Assembly: GCA_949293245.1 (NCBI GenBank)
Contig: CASFCS010000012.1
Span: 1 to 48,526, forward strand
Source: an uncultured bacterium
Lineage (GTDB): Bacteria > Bacillota > Clostridia > Oscillospirales > Oscillospiraceae
Length of the DNA stretch: 48,526 bases
Reading direction: 5' to 3'
Within the stretch, counting starts at the first letter, position 1. The number at the start of each line of letters is the position of its first letter. Both the position numbers and the translations under genes were made by a program. Shown here piece after piece: positions 15,620 to 23,164 of the stretch. Under the pieces are notes generated by a model. That model saw nothing but the letters and a program-made list of their open reading frames with translations. It ran no database searches and was not told the origin of the DNA.

Positions 15620-17515
15620 ATGATAGACATTTCCATCTCCGGCCTGTCCAAAGAGTTTGAGGTGGGCCGCAAGATCCTGGACGGGGTGACCTTCCAGGTG
15701 GACCAGGGGGAGCGGGTGGGGCTCCTGGGGCGCAACGGCGCCGGCAAGACCACCTTGTTCCGCATCCTCACCGGGGAGCTGGACTACGACGAGGGACAGG
15801 TCACCATCGCCCCGGGCAAGCGCCTGGGCCTCATCTCTCAGATCCCGGTGTATCCCCCGGGGTACACCGTGGAGGACGTGCTCAACACCGCCTTCCTCCG
15901 CCTGCGGGAGATGGAGGAGGAGCTTGCCGCCCTCACCGCCGCCATGGCGGAGGACCACAGCCCCCAGGTGCTGGAGCGGTACGACAGGCTTACCGCTGCC
16001 TTTGAGACCCTGGGGGGATATGACACGGACACCCGCCTCAACAAGGTGTGCAACGGCCTGGCCATCTCCCCCGACATGCGCCGGCAGCTCTTTGCCGACC
16101 TGTCCGGCGGGGAAAAGACCCGCATCAACCTGGGCCGCCTGATTCTGGAGGACACGGACATCCTCCTGCTGGACGAGCCCACCAACCACCTGGACCTGCG
16201 GGCCACCGAGTGGCTGGAGGAGTACCTGGGCCGCTTCAAGGGCACGGTGCTCACCATCTCCCACGACCGGTACTTCCTGGACCGGACTGTCAACCGCATT
16301 ATAGAACTGGTTGACGGTGTGCCCGAGTTTTACTCCGGCAACTACAGTTTCTATGTGGAGGAGAAGGACCGGCGGTACGAGGAGCGGCTGCGGCAGTACG
16401 AGAAGGAGAAGGCGGAGATCGACCGCCTCACCGAGACCGCCCGGAAGATGCACGAGCACAACACCGAGCTGCTGCACAAGCGGGCCTTCTCCATCGAAAA
16501 GCGCATCGAGCGCATGCGGACGGTGGACCGCCCCCGGCGGGAGCGCAAGCTGGAGCTGCGCTTCGGCCAGCGGGAGTTCCACGGGGACGAGGCCCTGGCC
16601 CTGCGGGACCTGTCCAAGGGCTTTGAGGGGCGCACCCTCTTCTCCGGCGTGGAGCTGGAGGTGCGGGACGGGGAGCGCATCGCCCTGCTGGGGGACAACG
16701 GCACGGGGAAATCCACCCTTTTGAAGATCATCATGGGGGAGGAGGAGCCGGACACCGGCCGGGTGCGCCAGGGGCCCACGGTAAAACTGGGCTACCTGCC
16801 CCAGATCATCCACTTTGACCGGCCGGAGCGCAATCTGGTGGACACCATGCTCTACGCCCAGAACTGCTCCACCCAGCAGGCCCGGGACCGGCTGGCCGCC
16901 TTCCAGTTCCGGGGGGAGGACGTGTTCAAGCCCGTGTCCGCCCTGTCCGGCGGGGAGCAGTCCCGCTTCCGCCTGTGTATGCTGATGGACGAGAAGATCA
17001 ACTTCCTCATTCTGGACGAGCCCACCAACCACCTGGACATCGCCGCCCGGGAGTGGATCGAGGACGCGGTGGAGGCCTACGACGGAAACCTCCTCTTCGT
17101 CTCCCACGACCGGTACTTCATCAACAAGTTCGCCAAGCGCATCTGGGTGGTGGAGCAGGGGGGCATCACCGACTTCCGGGGCACCTTTGAGCAGTACCGG
17201 GCGGCGGTGGAGCGGCGGGAGAGCCTCAAGCACGCCGCCCCCCCGGCCCCTGCGCCGGAGAAGAAGCCCCGGCCCAAGGTGGCGGGAGGCACCAAGGAGC
17301 TGGAGAAGCAGGTGCGCGCCGCCGAGCGGGCGGTGGAGAAGGCGGAGATCCGCCTGGACGAGATCGCCCAGGAGACGGAGGAGGCCGCCTCGGACTACCT
17401 GCGCCTCCAGGACCTCTACCAGGAGCGGGAGAAGCTGGAGGACGAGCTGGCCCACCTGTACGCCCAGTGGGAGGACCTGGCCGCCCGGCTGGAGGAGGCC
17501 AGGGGAAACCCCTGA
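15620..17515 (+). CDS. ABC-F family ATPase (Uup/YdiF-like, translation factor type)
   Basis: Soluble protein with two ABC cassettes and no membrane domain; ABC-F members bind the ribosomal E-site and ease stalled or drug-blocked translation. 631 residues. The first cassette has GRNGAGKTT, LSGGEKTR and LLLDEPTNHLD; the second has GDNGTGKST, LSGGEQSR and ILDEPTNHLD. A basic interdomain linker lies at about residues 235-310. The C-terminal ~100 residues form a charged coiled coil as in Uup. Start ATG 15620 follows GGGAG. A housekeeping role is likelier than antibiotic resistance, but this cannot be settled from sequence alone. Confidence 0.93.
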   Translation: MIDISISGLSKEFEVGRKILDGVTFQVDQGERVGLLGRNGAGKTTLFRILTGELDYDEGQVTIAPGKRLGLISQIPVYPPGYTVEDVLNTAFLRLREMEEELAALTAAMAEDHSPQVLERYDRLTAAFETLGGYDTDTRLNKVCNGLAISPDMRRQLFADLSGGEKTRINLGRLILEDTDILLLDEPTNHLDLRATEWLEEYLGRFKGTVLTISHDRYFLDRTVNRIIELVDGVPEFYSGNYSFYVEEKDRRYEERLRQYEKEKAEIDRLTETARKMHEHNTELLHKRAFSIEKRIERMRTVDRPRRERKLELRFGQREFHGDEALALRDLSKGFEGRTLFSGVELEVRDGERIALLGDNGTGKSTLLKIIMGEEEPDTGRVRQGPTVKLGYLPQIIHFDRPERNLVDTMLYAQNCSTQQARDRLAAFQFRGEDVFKPVSALSGGEQSRFRLCMLMDEKINFLILDEPTNHLDIAAREWIEDAVEAYDGNLLFVSHDRYFINKFAKRIWVVEQGGITDFRGTFEQYRAAVERRESLKHAAPPAPAPEKKPRPKVAGGTKELEKQVRAAERAVEKAEIRLDEIAQETEEAASDYLRLQDLYQEREKLEDELAHLYAQWEDLAARLEEARGNP

Positions 17516-17536
17516 TATTTCCACGGAGAACAGCGC

Positions 17537-18172
17537 ATGAAGGAAACAACGCCCCAGAAAAACTATAAAGGAAAAAGACTTCACACCTGGTGCCGGGTGC
17601 TCCTGGCCCTCATTCTGGCAGGGCTTCTCCTCTTTGCCGGCCTCTTCGGGGCGGTGCTGTGGGGGAACCACGACGAGATCCGGGGGGAGCCCCAGGTGAT
17701 GATCATCCTGGGCTGCCAGGTGATGCCCTGGGAGGCCCCCTCCATCCTGCTGCAGGACCGGCTGGACGAGGCCCTGGCCTACTGGCAGGACCACCCGGAC
17801 ATCACTGTGGTGGTGTCCGGCGGCCAGGGGGACAACGAGCCCATCTCCGAGGCGGCCTGCATGGCGGACTACCTGACGGAGCGGGGGGTGCCGGCGGACC
17901 AGATCCTGCTGGAGGAGCACTCCCACAACACCAAGGAGAATCTGATTTTCTCCCGGAAGGTGCTCTCCCGGGCGGGCTTTGACCTGGGGGAGACGGAGGT
18001 GCTGGTGGTGTCCAGCGGCTTCCACCTGACCCGGGCCAGGATGCTGGCCGGGCGCTTTGGATACGGGGAGGTCTCCACCCTGGCCGCCCCCGCCAGCCAC
18101 ATCCCTTCCCGCATCCAGATGTACCTGCGGGAGCCGCTGGCCCTGGTAAAGTCCTTTTTCCTGGACCGATAA
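17537..18172 (+). CDS. YdcF/SanA-like membrane-anchored protein (DUF218)
   Basis: Single-pass membrane protein of 211 residues with a DUF218 domain. Basic N-terminus, then one helix at about residues 20-45 (VLLALILAGLLLFAGLFGAV), then an extracytoplasmic alpha/beta domain with ILGCQV, VVVSGGQGDNEPISEA and VVSSGFHLTRA motifs. Relatives (SanA, YdcF, ElyC) are linked to envelope integrity and lipid-carrier metabolism, but the biochemical activity of this subgroup is not firm. ATG 17537 follows an unremarkable GGAGAACAGCGC. It lies 21 bases after the ABC-F gene. Confidence 0.85.
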   Translation: MKETTPQKNYKGKRLHTWCRVLLALILAGLLLFAGLFGAVLWGNHDEIRGEPQVMIILGCQVMPWEAPSILLQDRLDEALAYWQDHPDITVVVSGGQGDNEPISEAACMADYLTERGVPADQILLEEHSHNTKENLIFSRKVLSRAGFDLGETEVLVVSSGFHLTRARMLAGRFGYGEVSTLAAPASHIPSRIQMYLREPLALVKSFFLDR

Positions 18173-18223
18173 GCACAAACACGACCATTCCCCGCCTTGC
18201 CGGGGACGAGAGGAGGGAGCGCC

Positions 18224-19291
18224 GTGCTGGACAAGCTCAAGACGGTAGAGGCCCGGTACAGCCAGCTGGAGGCCCGGCTGGCGGCGCCGGAGACCTATGA
18301 CGACCCCGCCCTGGTGGCAAAACTGAATAAGGAGCAGACCGAGCTCCAGCCCCTGGTGGAGACCTACCGGGCCTACCAGGCCGCCAGGGAGGAGCTGCGC
18401 CAGGCCCGGGAGCTCCTCTCCGACCCGGAGATGCGCCAGCTGGCCCAGGAGGAGGCGGAGGAGGCCAGGGCCCGCCAGGAGGAGCTGGAGCAGCGATTGC
18501 GTATCCTGCTGCTCCCCCGGGACCCCAACGACGGCCGCAACGTCATCGTGGAGATCCGGGCCGGAGTAGGCGGGGAGGAGGCGGCCCTGTTCGCCCACTC
18601 CCTGTACCGCATGTACGCCATGTACGCCGAGGGCCGCCGGTGGAAAACCGAGGTGGACTCCCTCAGCGAGACCGAGCTGGGAGGTATAAAGGAAATCTCC
18701 TTTACAATCGAAGGGGAGGGGGCCTGGTCCCGGCTGAAGTTTGAAAGCGGGGTCCACCGGGTCCAGCGGGTGCCCGAGACCGAGTCCGGGGGCCGGGTCC
18801 ACACCTCCACGGCTACGGTGGCGGTGCTCCCCGAGATGGAGGCGGTGGACGTGCAGCTCAACCCGGCGGACATCGACATGCAGGTCTACCGGGCCTCCGG
18901 CGCGGGGGGGCAGCACGTGAACAAGACCTCCTCCGCCGTGCGCCTCATCCACCGGCCCACGGGCACGGTGGTGGAGTGCCAGCAGGAGCGCAGCCAGTTC
19001 CAGAACCGGGAGAAGGCCATGCGCATCCTGGCCTCCCGGCTCTACGAGGCCCAGCAGGAGAAGATCTCCAGCGAGTACACCCAGCAGCGCCGCAGCCAGG
19101 TGGGCACCGGCATGCGCAACGAGCGCATCCGCACCTACAATTTCCCCCAGGGCCGGGTGACGGACCACCGCATCGGCCTGACCCTGTACAAGATCGACGC
19201 CGTGATGAACGGCGAGCTGGACGAGCTGGTGGACGCCCTCATGACCGCCCACCAGGCCCAGCAGCTCCAGGAGTCCGCCCGGGAGGGGTGA
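18224..19291 (+). CDS. prfA: Peptide chain release factor 1
   Basis: RF1 recognises UAA and UAG stop codons and triggers peptide release. I chose the GTG at 18224, preceded by AGGAGG, giving 355 residues (normal length). [16 protein letters not shown] holds the universal GGQ (residues 228-230). The codon-reading motif reads P-E-T in [15 protein letters not shown], so it is P-x-T (RF1) and not S-P-F (RF2). The prmC methyltransferase gene that often follows prfA is absent here; a HAD phosphatase follows instead. Confidence 0.97.
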   Translation: MLDKLKTVEARYSQLEARLAAPETYDDPALVAKLNKEQTELQPLVETYRAYQAAREELRQARELLSDPEMRQLAQEEAEEARARQEELEQRLRILLLPRDPNDGRNVIVEIRAGVGGEEAALFAHSLYRMYAMYAEGRRWKTEVDSLSETELGGIKEISFTIEGEGAWSRLKFESGVHRVQRVPETESGGRVHTSTATVAVLPEMEAVDVQLNPADIDMQVYRASGAGGQHVNKTSSAVRLIHRPTGTVVECQQERSQFQNREKAMRILASRLYEAQQEKISSEYTQQRRSQVGTGMRNERIRTYNFPQGRVTDHRIGLTLYKIDAVMNGELDELVDALMTAHQAQQLQESAREG

Positions 19292-19341
19292 GGCTCCCCA
19301 CTTTTGGGGCCGCGCCGCGGCCCCCGCAGGAGGAAACGACA

Positions 19342-20013
19342 TTGTATACCCATGTGATCTTTGACCTGGACGGCACGCTGCTCAACAGCATCGACGACCT
19401 GGCCGACGCGGGCAACCACATCTGTGAGGTCTACGGCTGGCCCACCCATCCCGTGGAGGCCTACAAGCTCATGGTGGGCAACGGCATCCCCAATCTGGTG
19501 CGCCGCTTCGCCCCCCAGGGGGTGGGGGAGGAGGTGCTCGCCCAGGCCACGGCGGACTTCTCCGCCTGGTACGGCGTCCATAAGGAGGACAAGACCGCCC
19601 CCTATCCCGGCATCCCCGCCGCCCTGGCGGCCCTGAAGGAGGCGGGGGTGACCATCGCGGTGCTGTCCAACAAGGCCCACGCCCTGGCCCGCCCGGTGGT
19701 GGAGCACTACTTCCCCGGGGTGTTTCCCCTGGTCCAGGGGGCGCTGCCCGACCTGCCCACCAAGCCCGACCCCACCCTGCTCCACCGGATGATGGACCAG
19801 CTGGGGGCCCGGGCGGACACCACCCTCTTCGTGGGGGACAGCAATGTGGACATCCGCACGGGGAAAAACGGCGGCCTCACCGCCTGCGGCGTGCTGTGGG
19901 GCTTCCGCTCCCGGCAGGAGCTGGAGGAGGCGGGGGCCGACCACCTCATCGCCAGGCCGGAGGAGCTCCTCCCCCTGGTGCTGGGGGAGCGAGAAGGGAA
20001 GTCCTGCATGTGA
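19342..20013 (+). CDS. HAD family hydrolase, phosphoglycolate phosphatase-like
   Basis: HAD phosphatase of 223 residues. The start is TTG at 19342, supported by AGGAGG exactly 8 bases upstream; no ATG or GTG fits better without removing the catalytic loop. Motif I is FDLDGTLLNS (residues about 7-16), motif II VLSNKAHA, motif III the KPDP lysine, motif IV GDSNVDI. The cap domain and length match Gph/PgmB-like enzymes, which remove phosphate from small metabolites. The substrate is not certain. The stop overlaps the GTG of the next gene, so translation is coupled to Sua5. Confidence 0.88.
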   Translation: MYTHVIFDLDGTLLNSIDDLADAGNHICEVYGWPTHPVEAYKLMVGNGIPNLVRRFAPQGVGEEVLAQATADFSAWYGVHKEDKTAPYPGIPAALAALKEAGVTIAVLSNKAHALARPVVEHYFPGVFPLVQGALPDLPTKPDPTLLHRMMDQLGARADTTLFVGDSNVDIRTGKNGGLTACGVLWGFRSRQELEEAGADHLIARPEELLPLVLGEREGKSCM

Positions 20014-21038
20014 ATACCAGACTGCTGAGAGAAGATCAGGTGGACCAGGCCGCCGCCATCCTCCGGGCCGGGGGGCTGGTGGGCATCCCCACGGAGACGG
20101 TGTACGGCCTGGGGGCCAACGGCCTGGACGGGGAGGCGGTGAGCCGCATCTTCCAGGCCAAGGGCCGCCCCCAGGACAACCCCCTCATCCTCCACATCCC
20201 GGAGGCCTCCTGGCTGGAGCGCTACTGCCAGGAGGTGCCCCCCCAGGCCTGGGCCCTGGCGGAGGCCTTCTGGCCGGGCCCCCTCACCATGATTCTGCGC
20301 CACAAGCCCCTGGTGCCCCGGGCGGTCACCGCCGGGCTGGACACGGTGGGCATGCGCTGCCCGGGGCACCCGGTGTGCCGGGCCATTCTGGCCGCCGCCG
20401 ACGTGCCGGTGGCCGCCCCCTCGGGGAACACCTCCGGCCGGCCCAGCCCCACCACCGCCCGGAGCATGCTGGAGGACATGGCGGGGAAGATCGACGCCAT
20501 CGTGGACGGAGGGAGCTGCTCGGTGGGGGTGGAGTCCACCATCGTGGACCTGACGTGCACGCCCCCCCGGCTGCTGCGGCCCGGCGGGGTCACCCTGGAG
20601 CAGCTGCGGGCCGTCCTGGGGGAGGTGGCGGTGGACCCGGCGGTGACCCGCCTCATGGGGGCGGGGGAGCAGCCCCGGGCCCCGGGCATGAAGTACCGCC
20701 ACTACGCCCCCAAGGCCCCGGTCACCGTGGTCACCGGAGAGCCCGAGGCCGCCGCCCGGTACATTGCCGGCGCCGCCGCCCCGGGGGACGGGGTGATCTG
20801 CTTTGACGAGTTCGCCCCCCTCTTCTCCGGCCACATCACCCAGCTGCTGGGGAGCGCCGGGGACAAGGGGGCTCAGGCCCGCCACGTGTTCGAGGCCCTG
20901 CGGGCCTTTGACCACACCGGGGTGGAGGCCATCTGGGCCCAGTGCCCCGACTCCGCCGGGCTGGGCCTGGCCATCGCCAACCGGCTGGGCAAGGCCGCCG
21001 GGTTCCACATCATCCATCTGGAGGAGGGGACGCCATGA
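20010..21038 (+). CDS. L-threonylcarbamoyladenylate synthase (Sua5/YwlC)
   Basis: Makes threonylcarbamoyl-AMP from Thr, bicarbonate and ATP, the first step of the t6A37 modification of ANN-decoding tRNAs. Likely start is GTG at 20010, inside the preceding gene's stop (CATGTGA), with AAGGGAAG upstream; 342 residues. The YrdC domain (residues about 5-200) has GGLVGIPTETVYGLGAN, KGRPQDNPLI and SGNTSGRPSPT. The C-terminal Sua5 domain begins near PGMKYRHYAPKAPV, so this is the long two-domain form. Its stop overlaps the coaE ATG (ATGA at 21035). Confidence 0.94.
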   Translation: MNTRLLREDQVDQAAAILRAGGLVGIPTETVYGLGANGLDGEAVSRIFQAKGRPQDNPLILHIPEASWLERYCQEVPPQAWALAEAFWPGPLTMILRHKPLVPRAVTAGLDTVGMRCPGHPVCRAILAAADVPVAAPSGNTSGRPSPTTARSMLEDMAGKIDAIVDGGSCSVGVESTIVDLTCTPPRLLRPGGVTLEQLRAVLGEVAVDPAVTRLMGAGEQPRAPGMKYRHYAPKAPVTVVTGEPEAAARYIAGAAAPGDGVICFDEFAPLFSGHITQLLGSAGDKGAQARHVFEALRAFDHTGVEAIWAQCPDSAGLGLAIANRLGKAAGFHIIHLEEGTP

Positions 21039-23071
21039 AGATCCTGGGCATCACCGGTCCCACCGGGGCGGGGAAGACCACCGTCCTCCGGGCGGTGGAG
21101 GACCTGGGGGGCGTAGTCATCGACTGCGACGGGGTGTACCACCGCCTCCTGGCGGAGAGCGCCCCCCTGCGGCGGGAGCTGGAGGCCCGCTTCGGCCCCC
21201 TCACCGGGGCGGACGGGACCTTTGACCGGAAGAAGCTGGGGGCGGTGGTCTTTCAGGACCGGGAGGCCCTCTCGGATCTCAACGCCATTGCCCACCGGCA
21301 CATCTTCGCGGAGGTGGAGCGGCTGCTGGCGGCGGAGGCGGCCGGGGGGCGGAAGCTGGCGGCCATCGACGCCATCGCCCTGCTGGAGAGCGGCCTGGGG
21401 GCGCGCTGCCAGGCCACCCTGGCGGTGACCGCCCCGGAGGAGGTGCGCCTGGGGCGCATCATGGCCCGGGACGGCATCGACGCGGAGTACGCCCGGATGC
21501 GCCTGGCGGCACAGAAGCCCTCGGCCTACTTCGAGGCGGGGTGCGACTACGTCCTCTCCAACCCCGGGTCGGACGAGGGGGCCTTCCGGGCCCGGGCGGC
21601 GGAGAAGCTGCGGGAGATTTTAGATTCGATGGACCAAACAGATAAAACGCAAAGGAGTGTTTCTACCATGGAGCAGGAAAAGACCCTGGCCCAGCAGCGC
21701 CGGGAGGAACTGATGTACAAGAAGGTAAACGGCTGGGACAAGCTGACCGGGGAGCGGGAGGCCGACCTGGAGCGCTACTGCGCCGACTACAAGGCCTTCC
21801 TGGACAGGGGCAAGACCGAGCGGGACGCGGTGAAGGCGGCGGTGGAGCTGGCCCAGGCCAAGGGCTTCAAGCCCTTTGAGCGGGGCATGAAGCTGGAGCC
21901 CGGGGACAAGATCTACCGGGTGAACCGGGGCAAGGCCCTCACCCTGGCGGTGATCGGCGCGGCCCCCCTGGACCAGGGGGTGTCCATCGGCGCGGCCCAC
22001 ATCGACGCCCCCCGGCTGGACCTGAAGCCCAACCCCCTCTATGAGGACACCGACCTGGCCTATCTCAAGACCCACTACTACGGCGGCATCCGCAAGTACC
22101 AGTGGGTGACCATCCCCCTGGAGCTGCGGGGCGTGGTGGCCCTGAAGGACGGCTCCATGGTGGAGGTGTCCGTGGGGGCCGACCCGGAGGACCCCCGCTT
22201 CACCATCGGGGACCTGCTGCCCCACCTGGCGGCGGACCAGAGCAAGAAGCCCCTGGGGGAGGCCATCCCCGCCGAGAGCCTGAACATCCTGGTGGGCAGC
22301 CGGCCCTTCCCCGACGACGAGGGGAGCGACCGGGTGAAGCTGGCGGTGCTGGATCTCATCCACCAGAAGTACGGCATTGTGGAGGAGGACTTCATCTCCG
22401 CCGAGATCGAGGCCGTCCCCGCCTTCAACGCCACGGACATCGGCTTTGACCGCTCCCTCATCGGGGCCTACGGCCACGACGACCGGGTGTGCGCCTACGC
22501 CGCCCTGGCCGCCCTGCTGGACCTGGACACCCCCCGGCGCACCGCCGTGTGCGTGCTGGCGGACAAGGAGGAGATCGGCTCCACCGGCGTGTCCGGCATG
22601 AAGTCCGCCGCCTTTGACACCTTTATGAGCGACCTGTGCGACACCCAGCGGGTGCCCCTGAAGGCCTGCTACGAGAAGTCCTTCTGCCTGTCCGCCGACG
22701 TGACCGCCGCCTTTGACCCCAACTTCCCCGAGGTCTATGAAAAGCGCAACAGCGCCCTGGCGGGGTACGGCATGGGCCTGTGCAAGTACACCGGCAGCCG
22801 GGGCAAGAGCGGCGCCTCCGACGCCGGGGCGGAGCTGGTGGCCTACGTCCGCCGACTGCTGGACGACCGGGAGGTGGTCTGGCAGATGGCCGAGCTGGGC
22901 AAGGCCGATCAGGGGGGCGGCGGCACCGTGGCGGCCTACATGGCCGAGCGGGACATCGACACCCTGGACGCCGGCGTGCCCGTTTTGTCCATGCACGCCC
23001 CCTTTGAGACCGTGTCCAAGCTGGACTGCTATATGACCTACCAGGGGATGCTGGCCGTGTTCGAGGCCTGA
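21035..23071 (+). CDS. coaE: Dephospho-CoA kinase (CoaE) in one open frame with M18 aminopeptidase
   Basis: A single 678-codon frame without internal stop. Residues 1-195 are CoaE, the kinase that makes CoA from dephospho-CoA: P-loop GITGPTGAGKTT at residues 5-16 and the lid/substrate segment VVIDCDGVYHRLL. Residues 196-211 are a linker, and from M212 it is an M18 aminopeptidase. The linker DNA keeps AAAGGAG (21651-21657) 10 bases before the ATG at 21668. Removing one T from the T4 run at 21618-21621 would give GAG ATT TAG, a CoaE of normal length. So this is a natural fusion, a recent stop loss, or a one-base sequence error. The start ATG overlaps the Sua5 stop. Confidence 0.8.
   Translation: MKILGITGPTGAGKTTVLRAVEDLGGVVIDCDGVYHRLLAESAPLRRELEARFGPLTGADGTFDRKKLGAVVFQDREALSDLNAIAHRHIFAEVERLLAAEAAGGRKLAAIDAIALLESGLGARCQATLAVTAPEEVRLGRIMARDGIDAEYARMRLAAQKPSAYFEAGCDYVLSNPGSDEGAFRARAAEKLREILDSMDQTDKTQRSVSTMEQEKTLAQQRREELMYKKVNGWDKLTGEREADLERYCADYKAFLDRGKTERDAVKAAVELAQAKGFKPFERGMKLEPGDKIYRVNRGKALTLAVIGAAPLDQGVSIGAAHIDAPRLDLKPNPLYEDTDLAYLKTHYYGGIRKYQWVTIPLELRGVVALKDGSMVEVSVGADPEDPRFTIGDLLPHLAADQSKKPLGEAIPAESLNILVGSRPFPDDEGSDRVKLAVLDLIHQKYGIVEEDFISAEIEAVPAFNATDIGFDRSLIGAYGHDDRVCAYAALAALLDLDTPRRTAVCVLADKEEIGSTGVSGMKSAAFDTFMSDLCDTQRVPLKACYEKSFCLSADVTAAFDPNFPEVYEKRNSALAGYGMGLCKYTGSRGKSGASDAGAELVAYVRRLLDDREVVWQMAELGKADQGGGGTVAAYMAERDIDTLDAGVPVLSMHAPFETVSKLDCYMTYQGMLAVFEA
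21668..23071 (+). CDS. M18 family aminopeptidase (likely separate translation start)
   Basis: Zinc aminopeptidase releasing N-terminal residues from peptides in the cytoplasm. From its own ATG at 21668 (AAAGGAG 10 bases upstream) it has 467 residues, the usual M18 length. Metal-site and catalytic segments include GAAHIDAPRLDLKPNPLYED, VLADKEEIGSTGVSGM and the C-terminal VLSMHAPFETVSKLD. The same frame continues upstream into CoaE with no stop, so a fused form is also possible. The retained ribosome site argues that most product is made as a separate enzyme. Confidence 0.9.
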   Translation: MEQEKTLAQQRREELMYKKVNGWDKLTGEREADLERYCADYKAFLDRGKTERDAVKAAVELAQAKGFKPFERGMKLEPGDKIYRVNRGKALTLAVIGAAPLDQGVSIGAAHIDAPRLDLKPNPLYEDTDLAYLKTHYYGGIRKYQWVTIPLELRGVVALKDGSMVEVSVGADPEDPRFTIGDLLPHLAADQSKKPLGEAIPAESLNILVGSRPFPDDEGSDRVKLAVLDLIHQKYGIVEEDFISAEIEAVPAFNATDIGFDRSLIGAYGHDDRVCAYAALAALLDLDTPRRTAVCVLADKEEIGSTGVSGMKSAAFDTFMSDLCDTQRVPLKACYEKSFCLSADVTAAFDPNFPEVYEKRNSALAGYGMGLCKYTGSRGKSGASDAGAELVAYVRRLLDDREVVWQMAELGKADQGGGGTVAAYMAERDIDTLDAGVPVLSMHAPFETVSKLDCYMTYQGMLAVFEA

Positions 23072-23085
23072 GCCCCCCACCCCCT

Positions 23086-23114
23086 GCCGGAGGCCCCCTC
23101 CCGGGACCTCCGGC
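23086..23114 (+). terminator. Hairpin between M18 aminopeptidase and radical SAM gene
   Basis: GCCGGAGG at 23086-23093 pairs with CCTCCGGC at 23107-23114 across a 13-base loop. No T-tract follows, so it may be a weak terminator or an mRNA-processing hairpin. Confidence 0.35.
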
Positions 23115-23164
23115 ACAGCGCTGCCCGCAGGGCGGCCCCACTACCGCTGAATTTGGAGGCAGAT

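Noticed and set aside
15620-17515. ABC-F gene as an antibiotic resistance determinant
   Set aside because: The long C-terminal coiled coil and context resemble housekeeping Uup-type members; nothing mobile is nearby.
15167-19342. Minus-strand open frame of 1391 codons across mtnA, ABC-F, YdcF and prfA
   Set aside because: It is antisense to four well-supported genes, is rich in Gly/Leu/Val/Pro without recognisable domains, and is explained by GC-rich third positions removing antisense stops.
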